NCBI GenBank assembly: GCA_964568815.1
Contig: CAZMRY010000009.1
Coordinates: forward strand, 1 to 31,507
Reading direction: 5' to 3'
From: RGIG8700 sp964568815
GTDB lineage: Bacteria > Bacillota > Clostridia > RGIG6154
Length of the DNA: 31,507 nt
Shown: piece after piece, positions 13,494 through 20,326 of the stretch
Numbering within the stretch: the stretch's first letter is position 1
Layout of the letters: each line of letters starts with the position of its first letter
Made by a program: the position numbers and the translations under genes
Notes under the pieces: generated by a model
Seen by the model: only the letters and a program-made list of their open reading frames with translations
Told to the model about the DNA's origin: nothing
Databases searched by the model: none

Positions 13494-15764
13494 TTATCTG
13501 TTACAGTCGCAAACAGTGGGTACATTAGGATACATCTTTCTGAGTTCATTGAGTTTTTCAATTGAAACAGACTCGCCCTCGCGTCTTCCGCATCTTGGAC
13601 AAACATCGTTAATTACGCCTGTGTATCCGCAAATCGGGTCTCTGTCTACAGGATGGTTAACTGAACCGTAGCCGATACCCTGTTCTTTCATACATCTTAC
13701 AATCTGTTCAAATGCCTCTAAGTTTTTGCAAACATCACCGTCAAGCTCAACATAGCTGATATGACCTGCATTTGTTAAGTTGTGGTATGGTGCTTCAATT
13801 CTGATTTTGTCAAAAGCTTTAATATTGTGGTAAACAGGAACATGGAATGAGTTTGTGTAGTAATCCTTGTCTGTTACACCTTCAATGCTGCCGAATTTCT
13901 GTTTATCTATTCTTACAAATCTTCCTGAAAGTCCTTCAGCAGGAGTTGCAAGAAGTGTGAAGTTAAGACCTGTTAAGTCTGACTTGATATCGCAGAACTT
14001 TCTCATATGACCTACGATTTCAAGACCAAGCTTTGCAGCTTCTTCACTTTCACCATGATGCTTACCGCAAAGAGCCTTAAGTGTTTCAGCAAGACCGATA
14101 AAACCAATACTGAGTGTTCCGTTTTTAATGATTTCGCCGATGCTGTCATCAACACCGATGTCTTCTGAATCAATCCAGATATTCTGTCCCATAAGGAACG
14201 GATAGTTTCTTCCTTTTTTACCAGCCTGGATTTTAAATCTGTGGAGGAGCTGTCTTGAAACAAGTTCCATCATTCTGTCAAGCTCTTCATAGAACTTTGA
14301 AATATCTCCCTCAGCTTTGATACCGAGTCTTGGCAGATTGATTGATGTAAAGCTTAAATTACCTCTTCCGCAGGTTACCTGCTTTGTTGGGTCGTAGTGG
14401 TTACCCATAACTCTTGTTCTGCAGCCCATATATGCAACTTCTGTGTTATAATCGCCAGGAATATAATACTGGAGATTAAATGGTGCATCAATAAAGCTGA
14501 AGTTAGGGAAGAGTCTCTTTGCAGAGGTCTTGATTGCAAGCTTGAAGAGGTCATAGTTTTTATCCCCTTCGTTGTAGTTAATTCCTTCTTTAACCTTGAA
14601 AATCTGAACAGGGAAAATAGGTGTTTCACCGTTTCCAAGACCTGCATCAGTTGCAAGGAGAAGGTTTCTGATAACCATTCTTGCTTCTTCAGATGTGTCT
14701 GTACCATAGTTGATTGAGCTGAAAGGTACCTGAGCACCTGCTCTTGAGTTCATTGTGTTGAGGTTATGGATAAATGCTTCCATAGCCTGATATGTTGCTT
14801 TGTCTGTCTTTTTATAGGCAGTTTTAAAAGCATTTTCGTGAACAGCCTTTGCTGTTTTTTCGTCTGTGTCTGCTTTCTTTATTAAAAGGTCTTTAATTTT
14901 TTCAAAATAGTCTTCTTTATCTGCAAGCTTTGGAACTCCAACTTCTTTTTTAAGCTCTGCACAGATTTCTTCAGCCTTTTCAGCTTCCATATCGAGTCTT
15001 ATTTCAAGATTCTGTGCAGTTGCAATGAAATATTCCTTTGCAAAAGTCTTTGCAACACCCGGAGCCATTGAGTAATCAAAGTTCGGAACGCTCTGTCCGC
15101 CGTGCATTTCGTTCTGGTTAGCCTGAATTGCAATACAAGCAAGTGATGCATAGCTTAAAATACTGTTTGGTTCTCTTAAATAGCCATGTCCTGTACAGAA
15201 ACCGCCTTTAAATAATTTTAAAAGGTCAATCTGACAGCAGGTTTCTGTTAACATATAAAAGTCTTTGTCGTGAATGTGAATATCACCTAAAATGTGAGCC
15301 TGTGCAACATCTTTTGGAAGAATGTAGTTATCTACATAGTATTTTGCACCCTCTGAGCCATACTTAAGCATTGTACCCATTGCTGTGTCTGCGTCAATAT
15401 TAGCATTTTCTCTCTTAATATCCGCATCTTTTGCAGCAGAGTATGTAAGCTCGTTGTAAATTTCCATAAGGTCTGATTCAGCCTGTCTGGTTTTTGTATG
15501 TTCTGCTCTGTAAAGAATATATGCCTTTGCTGTTTTTGCGTAATCGTACTTGATAAGCATTTCTTCTACTATATCTTGTACCTGTTCAACTGTACATTCA
15601 TCAAGCATATCAATTTTAGATACAACCTTTTCAGTAAGATATGAAAGGTCTGTGCTTGACATTTTTTCTCCAACAACAGCCTTGTTTGCCTTATTGATGG
15701 CGCTTAAAATCTTGATAGAGTCAAAGTCTGCAAGACTGCCGTTTCTTTTTCTGATCTTATCCAT
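13494..15764 (-). CDS. nrdD: Anaerobic ribonucleoside-triphosphate reductase, catalytic chain lacking the glycyl-radical tail
   Basis: A 756-residue class III ribonucleotide reductase. Residues 1-95 are an ATP-cone (MDKIRKRNGSLADFD, then VEQVQDIVEEMLIKYDYAKTAKAYILYRAEH), the allosteric overall-activity site. The barrel follows with NRAGAQVPFSSINYGTDTS-type motifs and TCGRGNLSFTSINLPRLG. Near the end, ICGYTG and CPRCGRREGE match the zinc-binding region that precedes the radical loop in other NrdDs. The protein then ends in YPNVPTVCDCNR and has no R-V/I-x-G-Y-L motif; that motif is on the separate gene at 13129-13269. The terminal CDC may complete the zinc site (inference). Transcribed from an NrdR-box promoter. 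Confidence 0.93.
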   Translation of the reverse strand: MDKIRKRNGSLADFDSIKILSAINKANKAVVGEKMSSTDLSYLTEKVVSKIDMLDECTVEQVQDIVEEMLIKYDYAKTAKAYILYRAEHTKTRQAESDLMEIYNELTYSAAKDADIKRENANIDADTAMGTMLKYGSEGAKYYVDNYILPKDVAQAHILGDIHIHDKDFYMLTETCCQIDLLKLFKGGFCTGHGYLREPNSILSYASLACIAIQANQNEMHGGQSVPNFDYSMAPGVAKTFAKEYFIATAQNLEIRLDMEAEKAEEICAELKKEVGVPKLADKEDYFEKIKDLLIKKADTDEKTAKAVHENAFKTAYKKTDKATYQAMEAFIHNLNTMNSRAGAQVPFSSINYGTDTSEEARMVIRNLLLATDAGLGNGETPIFPVQIFKVKEGINYNEGDKNYDLFKLAIKTSAKRLFPNFSFIDAPFNLQYYIPGDYNTEVAYMGCRTRVMGNHYDPTKQVTCGRGNLSFTSINLPRLGIKAEGDISKFYEELDRMMELVSRQLLHRFKIQAGKKGRNYPFLMGQNIWIDSEDIGVDDSIGEIIKNGTLSIGFIGLAETLKALCGKHHGESEEAAKLGLEIVGHMRKFCDIKSDLTGLNFTLLATPAEGLSGRFVRIDKQKFGSIEGVTDKDYYTNSFHVPVYHNIKAFDKIRIEAPYHNLTNAGHISYVELDGDVCKNLEAFEQIVRCMKEQGIGYGSVNHPVDRDPICGYTGVINDVCPRCGRREGESVSIEKLNELRKMYPNVPTVCDCNR

Positions 15765-15780
15765 TTATATCCCCCATACT

Positions 15781-15846
15781 TTTACATATATTGTGTTTTT
15801 TTGAAAGTTGCATATACAATATATAGTATTTATAAGCTTTTGTCAA
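15781..15846 (-). promoter_or_regulatory. nrdD promoter with two NrdR boxes
   Basis: Minus-strand TTGACA (15841-15846), 17 bp, TATATT (15818-15823). Two 16-bp sequences resemble the NrdR consensus ACACWATATATWGTGT: 15814-15829 (core CTATATATTG, overlapping the -10) and 15781-15796 (ACACAATATAT then divergent). They start 33 bp apart, about three helical turns, the normal arrangement for the ATP/dATP-sensing repressor NrdR. The nrdR gene is not in the window. Confidence 0.8.
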
Positions 15847-15865
15847 TACCTTTTTAGGAAAAACA

Positions 15866-16072
15866 TCAAAAATTTTCTGCTTCTTCCAGGGTCTTAGAAT
15901 CTGCAAAATCGTCCCTTTTTATGTGCATAAGCTCGTGTTTATAGGCTTTTTTCTGCATTTCAGGGGAAAGTCTTGCATTAATATAAATGTTGTAATTTCC
16001 CTCAGGGTCAAGACTTGTATAGCCTCTTATGGATAAAGGTAAATCAATCAATCGAGTAAAAATTTTTTCCAT
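15866..16072 (-). CDS. Small ImmA/IrrE-like metalloprotease
   Basis: A 68-residue protein with HELMH at about 46-50, the HExxH zinc motif of ImmA/IrrE peptidases, in the context KKAYKHELMHIKRDDF. The N-terminal IDLPLSIRGYTSLDPEGNYNIYINARLSPE is typical of short phage-borne ImmA relatives. Standard ImmA proteins are over twice this length, so this is a minimal form; the third zinc ligand is not obvious, though acidic residues follow. ImmA-type proteases cleave their partner XRE repressor on induction. The repressor gene lies 31 nt upstream on the same strand, with AAGGA before this ATG. Confidence 0.75.
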   Translation of the reverse strand: MEKIFTRLIDLPLSIRGYTSLDPEGNYNIYINARLSPEMQKKAYKHELMHIKRDDFADSKTLEEAENF

Positions 16073-16088
16073 TTCAACTTTTCCTTAT

Positions 16089-16102
16089 CACTATATATAG
16101 TG
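16089..16102. promoter_or_regulatory. Perfect palindrome matching the NrdR-box core
   Basis: CACTATATATAGTG is a perfect 14-nt palindrome in the 31-nt gap between the XRE and ImmA-like genes. It satisfies the central 14 positions of the NrdR consensus (CACWATATATWGTG). It lies about 260 bp upstream of the nrdD boxes. NrdR normally needs two boxes and only one is seen here, so it may be a chance hairpin. Confidence 0.4.
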
Positions 16103-16103
16103 G

Positions 16104-16448
16104 TTACTCAAAACTTGTATTTGTTCCTCTTAAAGCATTATGAATTGCAATAAGAGTATTTAAGTCCTCTTCTTTTGCATTTTTAAGCTTATCAAAAAGA
16201 ATTCTGAACTTTGGATTTGTTCTTAAATATTCAAGAATTTCCTGTTCTGTGTCGTCTGTTTCAATTTCAACATCTGAAAAACTGTCAATTGAAACACCAA
16301 GAGCATTTGCAAGTTTCTTTAAAACCACATACGAAGGCTCAGCAACCCCCTTTTCATATTTGCTGATACTGGAGGTATCTACACCAACTATTTCCGCCAG
16401 TTCCTTCTGAGTGTATCCTTTCGCTTTTCTTATTTCTTTTAACTTCAC
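16104..16448 (-). CDS. XRE-family repressor (phage/ICE ImmR type)
   Basis: A 114-residue protein. GTG at 16448 is preferred because GAGGTG lies six bases upstream and the product then starts MKLKEIRKAKGYTQKEL, the standard XRE start; an in-frame GTG at 16457 is inside that RBS. Residues 1-60 are the HTH (TQKELAEIVGVDTSSISKYEKG), with recognition helix around SSISKYE. The C-terminal half is acidic then helical and could be the oligomerisation and protease-sensitive region. Partner of the downstream ImmA-like protease. Divergent from 16596 across a symmetric operator region at 16467-16568, to which it probably binds. Confidence 0.88.
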   Translation of the reverse strand: MKLKEIRKAKGYTQKELAEIVGVDTSSISKYEKGVAEPSYVVLKKLANALGVSIDSFSDVEIETDDTEQEILEYLRTNPKFRILFDKLKNAKEEDLNTLIAIHNALRGTNTSFE

Positions 16449-16466
16449 CAATATCACCTCTAATAT

Positions 16467-16568
16467 ATTATATGAATTCTATTCAATTTTGTCAATAGAA
16501 AATTTGAATAATTTTCATTTTCTTGTTGACATATGAATGATATTCAATTATAATGTGAATGTAATTCA
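16467..16568. promoter_or_regulatory. Divergent consensus promoters with repeated TGAAT-N3-ATTCA operators
   Basis: Leftward promoter: TTGACA (16490-16495), 17 bp, TATAAT (16467-16472). Rightward promoter: TTGACA (16526-16531), 17 bp, TATAAT (16549-16554). Both are perfect sigma-A matches. The 13-bp palindrome TGAAT-N3-ATTCA occurs at 16473-16485 (inside the leftward spacer), 16534-16546 (inside the rightward spacer) and 16556-16568 (just after the rightward -10), with a one-mismatch copy at 16505-16517. This is the layout of a phage repressor control region, with the XRE protein as the obvious ligand. Confidence 0.85.
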
Positions 16569-16595
16569 AATTATTCACAAGTTAAGGAGACAAAA

Positions 16596-16748
16596 ATGTA
16601 CAAATGTGAAAAATGCGGCAAAGAGTTTGAAACGCCAAAGATTTTAAAGGAAATACACACCCAGTGCCCCGAATTTCCCTATGAATTTTTTGGAAGCTGT
16701 CCTTTTTGCCAGTGCTTAAGAATTGAAAGGACTGATACATATGATTAA
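16596..16748 (+). CDS. Small zinc-ribbon protein
   Basis: A 50-residue ORF starting at the ATG eight bases after AAGGAG. It opens MYKCEKCGKEFETP, a CxxC pair, and has a second pair in GSCPFCQCLRIER, so it can form one zinc ribbon. It is the first gene under the rightward promoter of the switch and overlaps the next gene by 8 nt (ATGATTAA). Function unknown; short zinc ribbons of this kind are common in phage early regions and could bind nucleic acid or protein. Confidence 0.8.
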   Translation: MYKCEKCGKEFETPKILKEIHTQCPEFPYEFFGSCPFCQCLRIERTDTYD

Positions 16749-17052
16749 GAAATGTCCCGTATGCGGGAATGAATTTATAACAACAAATGCAGTTAAGTTT
16801 TGCTCAAACACCTGCAGACGAAAACATCAGGGAGTTGGCAAACCGCCCAAAAGAAGAGGCAATGAAACACTTTGCTGGACCTGTAAGAACGCCTGTGCAG
16901 GATGCAGTTGGTCGAGAAGCTTCACGCCTGTTGGTGGGTGGGAAGCTAAAAAAATAAAAATACGAGGAAATTTGTATACAGGAGAAATGCTTGACAGCTA
17001 TATCGTCAAAGCCTGCCCTGAATATGTTCCCGATGCAAAGGAGAAAAGATGA
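16741..17052 (+). CDS. Phage-type zinc-ribbon protein
   Basis: A 103-residue protein. ATG at 16741 is chosen over an upstream TTG (16723) because AAAGG precedes it by about 10 nt and it overlaps the previous stop. Residues 1-30 (KKCPVCGNEF, KFCSNTCRRKHQ) form a treble-clef or zinc-ribbon module. The middle carries CWTCKNACAGCSWSRSF followed by PVGGWEA, and the end ACPEYVPD. I recall CWxCKNA...CSW...PVxGWEA proteins from Clostridia prophages, without known function. It overlaps the sigma-like gene by 4 nt (ATGA). Confidence 0.8.
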   Translation: MIKKCPVCGNEFITTNAVKFCSNTCRRKHQGVGKPPKRRGNETLCWTCKNACAGCSWSRSFTPVGGWEAKKIKIRGNLYTGEMLDSYIVKACPEYVPDAKEKR

Positions 17053-17417
17053 ATATACGAGAATATTTGAACCAGTCGTTTGTACTTGGCAGGTCTATTG
17101 ATGCCAAAAAGGAGGTCTTAAAAACTCTTGATATGAGCATTTCGTTAACAACAGACTCTCTTTTACTCAGAAGTTTAAAGTGTGAAAAAGAAAAAATTGA
17201 AGCCGAAATAAACAAGGAACTGGAAATACGAATGAACATTTTTGATATTATAGAAAAGGTAGAGGACATTACCTTAAAAAGCTTACTGCAATATAAGTAC
17301 ATTTGCGGTATGAGTACCGAGGATATTGCAGAAAAACTGAATTTCACACCCCGCCACATTTTCAGAATGAATATCAAAGCTGTTGAGGAAGCTGAAAAAC
17401 ATTATAAAATTGCATAA
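17049..17417 (+). CDS. Phage sigma-70 region 4-like protein (DUF1492-type)
   Basis: A 122-residue, mostly helical protein. The C-terminal part LLQYKYICGMSTEDIAEKL then FTPRHIFRMNIKAVEEAEKHY is a sigma region-4-type helix-turn-helix. The N-terminal half is a charged coiled coil (LRSLKCEKEKIEAEINKEL). This matches the DUF1492/ArpU-like proteins found at the end of phage early regions, thought to help transcription of late genes. No late phage genes follow; a terminator and galT come next, so the module is either a remnant or domesticated. Confidence 0.8.
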   Translation: MNIREYLNQSFVLGRSIDAKKEVLKTLDMSISLTTDSLLLRSLKCEKEKIEAEINKELEIRMNIFDIIEKVEDITLKSLLQYKYICGMSTEDIAEKLNFTPRHIFRMNIKAVEEAEKHYKIA

Positions 17418-17442
17418 GTGCTCTTGTTTTGAGCACTTTTTT
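17417..17442 (+). terminator. Intrinsic terminator after sigma-like gene
   Basis: AGTGCTC (17417-17423) pairs with GAGCACT (17431-17437), followed by five further T residues. The left arm includes the last base of the stop codon. Confidence 0.85.
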
Positions 17443-17470
17443 GTTGTATAATAATAAATGAGGTGTTATC

Positions 17471-18856
17471 ATGAACAAATATTTATCAGAGCTTTTAGAT
17501 TACGCAGTTGAAAACAGTCTTATTGAAAAAGAAGATTTGGTTTACTGTGCAAACAGAGTTCTTAATTTAATAGGCGGAGACTCCTTTGAAAAATGTGAGT
17601 ACACTCCACACGAAAATCTTGAAGAAATATTAAACGGTCTTTTAAACTTTGCGTCAGAAAGCGGAAAGCTTGAATGTGACAGTATTACATACAGAGATTT
17701 ACTTTCTGCAGAAATTATGGATGTTTTTACACCAAGACCTTCCTATGTACGCAGTCAGTTTAAAGAAAAATACGAAAAAGACCCACGCCTTGCAACAGAT
17801 TATTACTACGCACTTTCAAGAAACAATAATTATATTATGACAAACCGTGTTAAAAAGAATATAATCTGGAAAGCAAAAACAGAAAAATATGGTGAGCTTG
17901 ATATTACAATCAACCTTTCCAAGCCAGAAAAAGACCCGAAAGACATTGCTGCAGCAAAAACTGCGAAACCATCTGCCAAATATCCGAAATGTCTTTTATG
18001 TAAAGAAAACGAAGGCTTTGCAGGACATATAAATCATCCGGGAAGAGCAAATCACAGAATTATTCCGATAACCCTTGCAGAAGAAAGCTGGAACCTGCAG
18101 TATTCCCCTTATGTTTACTACAATGAACACTGTATTGTATTTAAAAGTGAGCATGAACCAATGGTTATTTCAAAGAAAACCTTTGACAGGCTCTTAGATT
18201 TTGTTGATATTTTCCCTCATTATTTCCTTGGCTCAAATGCAGGACTTCCAGTCGTAGGAGGCTCAATCTTAACCCACGACCACTATCAGGGCGGAAACTA
18301 TGAATTCCCTATGGCAAAGTGTGAAATTAAAATACCCCTTGAATTCAAAGGCTATGAGAATGTAAAAGCAGGCATTGTCAACTGGCCTCTCTCGACAATC
18401 CGTATAACAGGCGACAGTAAAGAGGAACTAAGTGAGCTTGCAACAAAAATACTTAAAGTATGGGAAGGCTACAGCGACGAGGACAACGAAATCTTAGCAT
18501 ACACCGACCAGCCACACAATGCAATAACCCCTATTGCAAGAAGACGAGGCGAAAAATTCGAGCTTGACCTTATCTTAAGAAATAACAGAACATCAGAGGA
18601 GCATCCATTCGGCATTTTCCACGCACATCAGGAATATCACCACATTAAAAAAGAAAACATCGGACTTATTGAGGCAATGGGACTTGCAGTTCTTCCTCCA
18701 AGACTTACAACAGAGCTTGGGGAGCTTAATGAAGAAACTAAAAATATGATTGGAGATGTATTTAAAAACATCCTCGAAAACTGCGGTGTTTATAAGGACA
18801 CAGAAAAAGGAAACAACGGCTTCATAAAATTTGCAGAAGAAATAAATAAGAACTAA
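17471..18856 (+). CDS. galT: UDP-glucose-hexose-1-phosphate uridylyltransferase (type 2 GalT)
   Basis: A 461-residue GalT of the Gram-positive type (usually about 490 residues). Recognisable segments are FTPRPSYVRSQF (~80), YPKCLLCKENEGFAGHINHPGRANHR (~175-200) and the active-site region GGSILTHDHYQGG (~265), whose HxH supplies the uridylylated histidine. It exchanges UMP between UDP-glucose and galactose-1-phosphate in the Leloir pathway. galK and galE are not adjacent. GAGGTG precedes the ATG, with TATAAT at 17449-17454 as a possible -10. The 3' end lies within a long hairpin and is followed by heptamer repeats. Confidence 0.92.
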   Translation: MNKYLSELLDYAVENSLIEKEDLVYCANRVLNLIGGDSFEKCEYTPHENLEEILNGLLNFASESGKLECDSITYRDLLSAEIMDVFTPRPSYVRSQFKEKYEKDPRLATDYYYALSRNNNYIMTNRVKKNIIWKAKTEKYGELDITINLSKPEKDPKDIAAAKTAKPSAKYPKCLLCKENEGFAGHINHPGRANHRIIPITLAEESWNLQYSPYVYYNEHCIVFKSEHEPMVISKKTFDRLLDFVDIFPHYFLGSNAGLPVVGGSILTHDHYQGGNYEFPMAKCEIKIPLEFKGYENVKAGIVNWPLSTIRITGDSKEELSELATKILKVWEGYSDEDNEILAYTDQPHNAITPIARRRGEKFELDLILRNNRTSEEHPFGIFHAHQEYHHIKKENIGLIEAMGLAVLPPRLTTELGELNEETKNMIGDVFKNILENCGVYKDTEKGNNGFIKFAEEINKN

Positions 18857-18888
18857 AATAAGCTGCCGAAAGGCAGTTTATTTTAGTT
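18851..18888. terminator. Long hairpin spanning the galT stop codon
   Basis: 18851-18867 pairs with 18872-18888 (17 bp with one G-U pair, GAAA tetraloop). The galT stop codon lies in the left arm. No clean T run follows, so termination strength is uncertain, but it is placed as an operon-end hairpin. Confidence 0.6.
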
Positions 18889-18957
18889 CAATTCACAATT
18901 CACAATTCACAATGCACAATGAATGTAGAAAATCGCTTTGGCGATTTTCTTTTTTTA
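18888..18957 (+). repeat. Solo heptamer-hairpin repeat, copy A
   Basis: TTCAA, then three TTCACAA units, TGCACAA and TGAATGT, followed by a 10-bp hairpin (18927-18936 with 18941-18950) and seven T residues. The TGAATGT-hairpin part is repeated exactly at 19917-19953 (copy B), and the leader at 20359-20372 (copy C). The heptamer is the same type that brackets the four-helix-bundle gene at 23705-24058. The hairpin plus T run could act as a terminator. Confidence 0.8.
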
Positions 18958-18993
18958 TGTGCTATCGTCAACTACAATTTGTGAATTAATGTA

Positions 18994-19013
18994 ACATCAT
19001 AACGTTATGATGT
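18994..19013. repeat. Perfect 20-nt palindrome upstream of DUF1016 fragment
   Basis: ACATCATAAC followed directly by its complement GTTATGATGT. It ends eight bases before the point from which the DUF1016 reading frame is homologous to full-length proteins, so it marks or adjoins the break. Confidence 0.6.
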
Positions 19014-19020
19014 CACAAAA

Positions 19021-19839
19021 ACAAACCTTTACAGTTTTTATTCTTTCTATAAGATGTTTCCAAACATTTTCCACTCACTGAGTGGAAAATCTGTTCCGTT
19101 ACTTTCTTGGACACATTATCGTGCTTTATTACAGGTTCACGATACAGAAGCTCGCGAGTGGTATGTAAAAGAAGCTGCTCAGCAAACTTGGAGCGTGCGA
19201 ACACTTCAAAGAAATATATCATCACAATATTATTATCGTTTACTGCACTCTCAAAACAAGAAGCCTGTAGAAAACGAAATGGAAGAAATAACAGCATCAT
19301 ATCAGGCTGACAAGCTTGAATTCATCAAAAATCCTGTAATAGCAGAATTCCTTGGTTTAGGACAAAATACCAGTTTTACGGAAACAGAGCTTGAAACAAA
19401 CATAATTTCAAATCTGCAGAAATTCCTTATGGAAATGGGAAAAGGGTATGCTTTTGTTGCAAGACAACAGCATATCCAAACAGAGAAAGAGGATTATTTT
19501 ATTGACCTTGTTTTTTACAATTACATTCTCAAATGCTTTGTGTTGATTGACCTTAAAACGAAAAAAATCACACATCAGGATGTGGGCCAGATGGATATGT
19601 ATATCAGAATGTATGATGAAATGAAACGCAATGAAGGAGATAATCCTACAATCGGCATTGTTCTTTGTTCCGATACTGATGAAGATATTGCAAAATATTC
19701 AGTAATGCATGGGAATGAGCAACTATTTGCAAGTAAATACAAGCTCTATCTTCCTACCGAAGAAGAGTTAAAATCAGAAATAGAAGCACAAAAAGCTATA
19801 TTTTACTTGCAACAGCAAGAAAAGAAAGAACAAGAATAA
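19021..19839 (+). pseudogene. 5'-truncated DUF1016 (YhcG-type) PD-(D/E)XK nuclease gene
   Basis: The frame reads TNLYSFYSFYKMFPNIFHSLSGK before the first ATG (19054), and this matches the interior of the DUF1016 N-terminal domain. So homology starts upstream of any start codon, and roughly 80-90 N-terminal residues are missing. The rest is intact: LSWTHYRALLQVHD and WSVRTLQRNI (N-domain), then the nuclease domain with EDYFIDLVFYN, CFVLIDLKTKK (D...DLK catalytic pattern) and MDMYIRMYDE. About 261 codons could be translated from 19054, but RBS support is poor. DUF1016 proteins are linked to DNA restriction and defence loci; no partner genes are here. It is bracketed by heptamer-hairpin copies A and B. 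Confidence 0.75.
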
Positions 19840-19851
19840 TAAAACAACATT

Positions 19852-19871
19852 AAAAGCCCCTTGGGGCTTTT
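19852..19871 (+). terminator. Terminator after DUF1016 fragment
   Basis: AAAAGCCCC (19852-19860) pairs with GGGGCTTTT (19863-19871). Almost the same hairpin plus the following TATTAGTTTAATGCACAA recurs after the 38-residue ORF at 20324-20352. Confidence 0.85.
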
Positions 19872-19881
19872 ATTAGTTTAA

Positions 19882-19953
19882 TGCACAACGCACAATTCAC
19901 AATGCACAATGCACAATGAATGTAGAAAATCGCTTTGGCGATTTTCTTTTTTG
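19882..19953 (+). repeat. Solo heptamer-hairpin repeat, copy B
   Basis: Five heptamers (TGCACAA, CGCACAA, TTCACAA, TGCACAA, TGCACAA), then TGAATGT and a 10-bp hairpin (19924-19933 with 19938-19947) with a T run. The hairpin is identical to copy A, about 1 kb upstream, giving direct repeats around the DUF1016 fragment. Confidence 0.8.
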
Positions 19954-20012
19954 TCATATTATGTCGATATATTTTACTGGACTTTTTTCTCATATTGTGT
20001 TAACATAGTACT

Positions 20013-20124
20013 GACCAAACAAAATAGAATAGTTTGCTAGATTAAGGTGTTTTTACCTTTTGGGTAAAAACGCTTAGCTTCGCTATTTTGCACTTTGGTC
20101 TAGTAGCTATTGTTTTGTTTGGTC
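20013..20124 (+). ncRNA. Candidate structured RNA with closing terminal stem
   Basis: GACCAAACAAAA (20013-20024) is complementary to 20113-20124, closing a 112-nt domain. Inside, 20049-20057 pairs with 20063-20071 (9 bp). TTTGGTC also occurs at 20094-20100, so the 5' GACCAAA could pair with either of two sites. A weak promoter (TGGACT 19978-19983, 17 bp, TAACAT 20001-20006) would start transcription a few bases before the stem. A further imperfect stem and T run (about 20150-20178) separates it from the 38-residue ORF. No protein-coding frame is convincing. I do not recognise the RNA family. Confidence 0.45.
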
Positions 20125-20209
20125 ACTTAACATGAAGCGGCGTTTTTCGTGCGTCAGCTTTAAGTTGGCGCATTTTTTAATGCGAAAGAAATGAAAGAGA
20201 GGTAAAACT

Positions 20210-20326
20210 ATGGAAAATTATAAAGAAATGTATTTAACATTATTCAATGCAATAACAGATGAAATAGAAAGACTTAAAGAAATTCAGCGAAAAGTTGAAG
20301 AGATGTACATAAATGCGGAAAACTAA
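20210..20326 (+). CDS. 38-residue small protein
   Basis: The ORF starts at an ATG seven bases after GAGAGG and ends in a terminator. The product, MENYKEMYLTLFNAI then TDEIERLKEIQRKVEEMYINAEN, is one amphipathic helix with a heptad-like pattern of hydrophobic residues. I recall similar short ORFs (xxYKEMYLxLF) scattered in Clostridia genomes and mobile elements but know no function. It follows the candidate structured RNA and shares its 3' terminator-heptamer unit with the DUF1016 fragment. Confidence 0.65.
   Translation: MENYKEMYLTLFNAITDEIERLKEIQRKVEEMYINAEN

Noticed and set aside
13315..13671. Plus-strand ORFs across the nrdD 3' end and spacer
   Set aside because: They run antisense to nrdD and through repeat DNA, lack an RBS and have no family features.
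14012..14737. Other-frame ORFs inside nrdD
   Set aside because: Atypical composition; the NrdD frame carries all conserved motifs.
18888..18957. Heptamer tracts as a CRISPR array
   Set aside because: Units are 7 nt with no spacers and no cas genes nearby.
19013..19300. 95-codon minus-strand ORF over the DUF1016 fragment
   Set aside because: Antisense to a frame with clear DUF1016 homology.
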